From: Blastocatellia bacterium
GTDB taxonomy: Bacteria > Acidobacteriota > Blastocatellia > Pyrinomonadales > Pyrinomonadaceae
Reading direction: 5' to 3'
Assembly: GCA_003175865.1 (NCBI GenBank)
Contig: PSRF01000305.1
Coordinates: 1-8,907, forward strand
DNA length: 8,907 bases
This document shows, piece by piece, positions 6,766 to 8,907 of the stretch. The translations under genes were made by a program, and so were the position numbers. The notes beneath the pieces are model-generated. The model did not search any database, had not been told where the DNA came from, and was given only the letters and a program-made list of their open reading frames with translations. Within the stretch, counting starts at the first letter, position 1. Every line of letters begins with the position of its first letter.

Positions 6766-6787
6766 GAACTGTGCCTTTTGACAGTTC
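6766..6787. promoter_or_regulatory. Perfect 22-bp inverted repeat over a -35 element (site B)
   Basis: The arms GAACTGT (6766-6772) and ACAGTTC (6781-6787) are perfect 7-bp inverted copies around an 8-base spacer. The right half contains a full consensus TTGACA (6778-6783) on the + strand, 50 bp before the PNPOx start codon. A regulator bound here would cover the -35 region of a + strand promoter, although no good -10 hexamer is visible at 16-18 bases. The same repeat, with 17 of 22 positions identical, occurs at 2161-2182. Confidence 0.55.
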
Positions 6788-6833
6788 CCGTCGAGACTAT
6801 CAAGGCCAATTACTGTTTTAGGCTTACGAGCGG

Positions 6834-7307
6834 ATGCTGAGTGTGCTTCTCAAGGAAATGACCGAGCAAGAATGCCACGAATTCCTGGGACTCTCCCGAT
6901 TCGGAAGGCTTGGTTGCTCACTTGATGACGAGCCCTACGTGGTACCGTTTTATTTCGCCTGCGATTCTGGTTTTGTTTACGCTCTGGCCACCAGAGGCCA
7001 GAAGATCGAGTGGATGCGGAAGAATCCCAAAGTTTGTGTCCAGATTGATGAGATCAAGAGTGCAACTCAGTGGGTGAGCGTGATCGGTCGTGGCCTTTAT
7101 GAGGAATTGGCGGACCCGCAATACGCCGACGAACGCGTACACGCCAGGAAGTTGTTGGGGCGACGTCCTCAATGGTGGCTAGGTGCACTCGGCGAGCGCC
7201 AGTTGAAATCAGGTAACGGCTTAATTGAACCACTGTTTTTCCGCATTCGCATCACTTCTGTCACTGGGCTGCGCGCTACACGCGAAACTGACCAATCCGG
7301 ACCGTGA
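6834..7307 (+). CDS. PNPOx-like flavin-binding protein (NimA/Pyridox_ox_2 type)
   Basis: The 157-residue protein has the split-barrel fold signature of small pyridoxamine 5'-phosphate oxidase-like proteins. EMTEQECHEFLGLSRFGRLGCS (8-29) and DEPYVVPFYFAC (32-43) form the first strands. Then come GFVYALATRGQKIEWMRKNPKVCVQID (46-72), WVSVIGRGLYEEL (80-92), a helical segment with ARKLL, RRPQWWLGAL, and a closing strand FFRIRITSVTGLRA (135-148). Relatives bind FMN, F420 or haem as dimers, and some reduce 5-nitroimidazoles; the true substrate here is unknown. The ATG at 6834 fits the family N-terminus better than the internal Met9; only a weak GAG lies upstream. It is transcribed divergently from pta-ackA, with a candidate operator in between. 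PNPOx proteins near phosphoketolase and acetate kinase are often part of low-oxygen responses, which is inference here. Confidence 0.88.
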   Translation: MLSVLLKEMTEQECHEFLGLSRFGRLGCSLDDEPYVVPFYFACDSGFVYALATRGQKIEWMRKNPKVCVQIDEIKSATQWVSVIGRGLYEELADPQYADERVHARKLLGRRPQWWLGALGERQLKSGNGLIEPLFFRIRITSVTGLRATRETDQSGP

Positions 7308-7376
7308 ATGAGAAAAAGCGTTCCTCGAGAATTCAGAGATACTTCCTAAACCCAAAACACAGAATGAACACAGATC

Positions 7377-7631
7377 ATGAATCAGACGAACGTGCTTAAC
7401 GGAAACAAAGTACAATCGATTTCCCATCCCTCGGGTGTCGAGGGCCAGCGAACTCGCTTTTTCGCGCGCCTTGAAGATGGCACTGGTGGCTAAAGCGAAC
7501 TCAAGGCAAATCCAGGTGCAGAATTGCAGGATTTTCTGGGTGTCCGTGACACGCTCGAGCTTTGGGAACTTATCTCCAAGGGCAGTCCCATTAAGTCGAA
7601 ATCGCGCAACACAGATTGCGGGACTCATTGA
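7377..7631 (+). pseudogene. Small hypothetical ORF interrupted by an in-frame TAA
   Basis: One frame runs from ATG (7377) for 38 codons to TAA (7491-7493), then stays open for another 45 codons to TGA (7629-7631). Both parts read like protein: RTRFFARLEDGTGG before the stop and ELQDFLGVRDTLELWELISKG after it. The second part has a regular helical, amphipathic look. A single T-to-A change would turn the stop into AAA (Lys) and give one 84-aa protein, so a recent nonsense mutation is the simplest reading. I recognise no family. No good ribosome binding site is visible. The next gene starts 20 bases further on. Alternatively the entire stretch is non-coding. Confidence 0.35.
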
Positions 7632-7651
7632 GGATAAGGAACTGCTTGCTC

Positions 7652-7828
7652 ATGAATAAAACTTTCCGAATGATTTTGCTCGAATTTCTCTTGGTTGCCG
7701 GTATCGTCCTGGGCTTTCTCGAATTTCGCCATCGTCATTCCCTGCAAACAGACAGTCACATGCACAGCAAGAACAACTCTGATCTACAAGTAAAGTGTCA
7801 GCAGGTCCGAGCGAAACGCAGAGCGTAA
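7652..7828 (+). CDS. Small single-pass membrane protein, 58 aa
   Basis: The ATG at 7652-7654 is preceded by AAGGA, 11-12 bases upstream. Residues 7-24 (MILLEFLLVAGIVLGFLE) form one hydrophobic helix with an acidic residue inside. It is followed by a basic, His-rich segment (FRHRHS) and a polar, Lys/Arg-rich tail ending RAKRRA. The positive tail suggests an N-out/C-in orientation. Acidobacterial genomes encode many short proteins of this form (one helix then an Arg-rich tail) with no known role; I infer the likeness from overall shape only. It may share a transcript with the PNPOx gene, but the 345-bp gap and the broken ORF between them argue for caution. Confidence 0.5.
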   Translation: MNKTFRMILLEFLLVAGIVLGFLEFRHRHSLQTDSHMHSKNNSDLQVKCQQVRAKRRA

Positions 7829-7901
7829 GCCCGATCTCTGTCCCTGTCAATATTGCCAGTTTAAGTGAAGAGATGAGCCAGGTATCTAAATGGGAGGTCG
7901 T

Positions 7902-8183
7902 ATGCGTTTGCTGCGGTTGACTCTGGTAATCATCACTCTATTTGTTGCCTTGGTTTGGACGCATGCGCAGGACTACAGAGAGCAACTCGTGTCGGCGGTG
8001 GCGCCCGTTCCCGTTTCCAGCGCAACGACTCTTGAGGATCTCAATACAAATACCCAGTTGAATGTGGGGCACGTTTCATCAACCGACACGAAGACGTGGA
8101 GGAGTTATGGAAGCAACAATTGCGCACGTGAAGGCACGAAAGTCGGGCGGCGTTACCCCAAGCACTGCTCACCGGCTATCTAG
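7902..8183 (+). CDS. Small exported peptide overlapping the phosphoketolase start
   Basis: The ATG at 7902 has a strong ribosome binding site (GGGAGGT, about 4 bases upstream), better than the in-frame ATG at 7890. Residues 1-23 ([23 protein letters not shown]) are a clear Sec signal peptide with likely cleavage after the A-Q region. The mature part is a short Ser/Thr/Val-rich segment ([30 protein letters not shown]). The last 25 codons overlap the first 77 bases of the phosphoketolase gene in another frame and look arbitrary in composition (Cys, Arg and Lys rich). I infer that the original C-terminus was lost by a frameshift or fusion near 8080-8110 and that this is a remnant or a young gene. 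Function unknown. Confidence 0.5.
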   Translation: MRLLRLTLVIITLFVALVWTHAQDYREQLVSAVAPVPVSSATTLEDLNTNTQLNVGHVSSTDTKTWRSYGSNNCAREGTKVGRRYPKHCSPAI

Positions 8184-8907
8184 CGAGGAATTGGCGAAGA
8201 TCGATGCGTATTGGCGAGCATGCAATTACTTGGCTGTTGGCATGATCTACTTGCAGGAGAATCCTCTCCTTCGTGAACCCCTGAAACCGGAGCACGTCAA
8301 GCAACGATTGCTGGGACACTGGGGCTCGAGTCCCGGTCTGAGCTTTACCTATATTCATCTCAATCGCCTCATTAAAAAATACGATCTCAACGCCATCTTC
8401 CTCGCCGGGCCCGGACATGGCGCTCCGGGCGTGCTGGGCCCGGTCTACTTAGAAGGCACTTATTCCGAGGTTTACCCAGGCAAGGGCGAAGATGCGGAGG
8501 GAATGCGCGCGTTCTTTAGGGACTTCTCGTTCCCAGGCGGCATCGGGAGCCACTGTACGCCGGAAACCCCTGGCTCGATGCATGAAGGTGGCGAGTTGGG
8601 ATACAGCGTCTCCCACGCTTTTGGAGCTGCGTTTGACAATACCGACCTGCTCGTTGCGGTTGTTGTCGGTGACGGCGAAGCAGAGACTGGACCACTTGCG
8701 ACTTCTTGGCACTCGAACAAGTTCTTGAACCCTGTGCGCGATGGCGCCGTGCTGCCGATCCTTAATCTGAATGGCTACAAGATCAATAACCCCACACTCC
8801 TGGCACGGATTTCGCATGAGGAATTGGAGGACCTATTCAAAGGTTACGGCTGGATGCCGCATTTTGTAGAGGGCGACAACATCGAGTTGATGCACCAGGA
8901 AATGGCG
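8107..8907 (+). CDS. xfp: Phosphoketolase (XFP family), N-terminal third, truncated by window edge
   Basis: This thiamine-diphosphate enzyme cleaves xylulose 5-phosphate and/or fructose 6-phosphate with phosphate into acetyl phosphate and glyceraldehyde 3-phosphate or erythrose 4-phosphate. The 267 codons seen are about a third of the usual 790-800. Diagnostic parts are the opening motif [19 protein letters not shown] (27-45), [10 protein letters not shown] with His71 (68-77), AGPGHGAPG with His104 (100-108), [11 protein letters not shown] (114-124), [19 protein letters not shown] with His149 (148-166), the ThDP/Mg motif GDGEAETG (188-195), and [11 protein letters not shown] (220-230). The ATG at 8107 follows GGAGGAG (8098-8104) closely and gives a 26-residue nonconserved leader, typical for the family. 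It supplies acetyl phosphate to the acetate kinase and Pta encoded about 2-3 kb away on the other strand. It is annotated as XFP; pentose or hexose preference cannot be decided from this part. Confidence 0.96.
   Translation, partial: MEATIAHVKARKSGGVTPSTAHRLSSEELAKIDAYWRACNYLAVGMIYLQENPLLREPLKPEHVKQRLLGHWGSSPGLSFTYIHLNRLIKKYDLNAIFLAGPGHGAPGVLGPVYLEGTYSEVYPGKGEDAEGMRAFFRDFSFPGGIGSHCTPETPGSMHEGGELGYSVSHAFGAAFDNTDLLVAVVVGDGEAETGPLATSWHSNKFLNPVRDGAVLPILNLNGYKINNPTLLARISHEELEDLFKGYGWMPHFVEGDNIELMHQEMA

Larger units (their letters stand above)
6515..6833. other. Divergent promoter region between pta and the PNPOx gene
   Basis: This 319-bp interval has no gene. It must hold promoters for both directions. 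The inverted repeat at 6766-6787 overlapping TTGACA lies on the PNPOx side, and a matching half-site at 6587-6608 lies about 73 bp upstream of the pta start. An imperfect hairpin (AGCGC 6655-6659/GCGCT 6683-6687, with inner GCTG/CAGC) lies between. I could not find a convincing -10 element for either gene. Confidence 0.6.

Noticed and set aside
6515..6833. Search for sigma-54 (-24/-12) promoters in the divergent region
   Set aside because: No TGGCAC-N5-TTGC-like pair with correct spacing was found on either strand.
7221..7628. 135-codon open frame on the minus strand
   Set aside because: It overlaps the end of the PNPOx gene and opposes the split ORF. It has an irregular composition and no recognisable domain or start signal.
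8449..8817. 122-codon open frame on the minus strand
   Set aside because: It is antisense to the highly conserved thiamine-binding region of phosphoketolase.

Overview
The window looks like a piece of a bacterial chromosome, most likely from the Acidobacteriota (Terriglobia/Koribacter-like). That placement is an inference from protein style: a DUF4136 protein with a Gly/Trp-rich insert, short secreted and single-helix proteins of unknown function, and the company of phosphoketolase, Pta, Ack and PEPCK. It is not from a ribosomal marker. I see no rRNA, tRNA, CRISPR array, insertion sequence or phage gene.

Layout. The left end (1-807, + strand) holds the C-terminus of a NarL/DegS-type sensor histidine kinase, then two small overlapping frames; the second carries an XRE-like helix-turn-helix. 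Next come two minus-strand exported proteins: an unknown 135-aa protein (889-1296) and a DUF4136 protein (1465-2025). A 467-bp gene-free stretch (2026-2492) contains a 22-bp inverted repeat, a possible promoter and a long hairpin. The core is a minus-strand block read right to left: phosphate acetyl/butyryltransferase (6514-5567), acetate kinase (5529-4333), a possible 80-aa ORF (4315-4073) and ATP-dependent PEP carboxykinase pckA (4076-2493). A 319-bp divergent region (6515-6833) separates this block from a plus-strand series: a PNPOx/NimA-like flavin-binding protein (6834-7307), a stop-interrupted small ORF, a 58-aa single-helix membrane protein, a small exported peptide, and the first 267 codons of an XFP phosphoketolase that runs off the right end.

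How the genes fit together. Phosphoketolase makes acetyl phosphate from xylulose-5-P/fructose-6-P. Acetate kinase turns acetyl phosphate into ATP and acetate, and Pta links it to acetyl-CoA. PEP carboxykinase connects oxaloacetate and PEP. Together they form an acetyl-phosphate/C4-C3 node useful under overflow, low oxygen or starvation. The most interesting non-coding signal is a 22-bp inverted repeat (arms GAACTGT/ACAGTTC). It occurs once in the pta/PNPOx divergent region, overlapping a perfect TTGACA, and once, slightly degenerate, upstream of the DUF4136 gene. A further half-site lies upstream of pta. This suggests one regulator controlling genes on both sides of the metabolic block.
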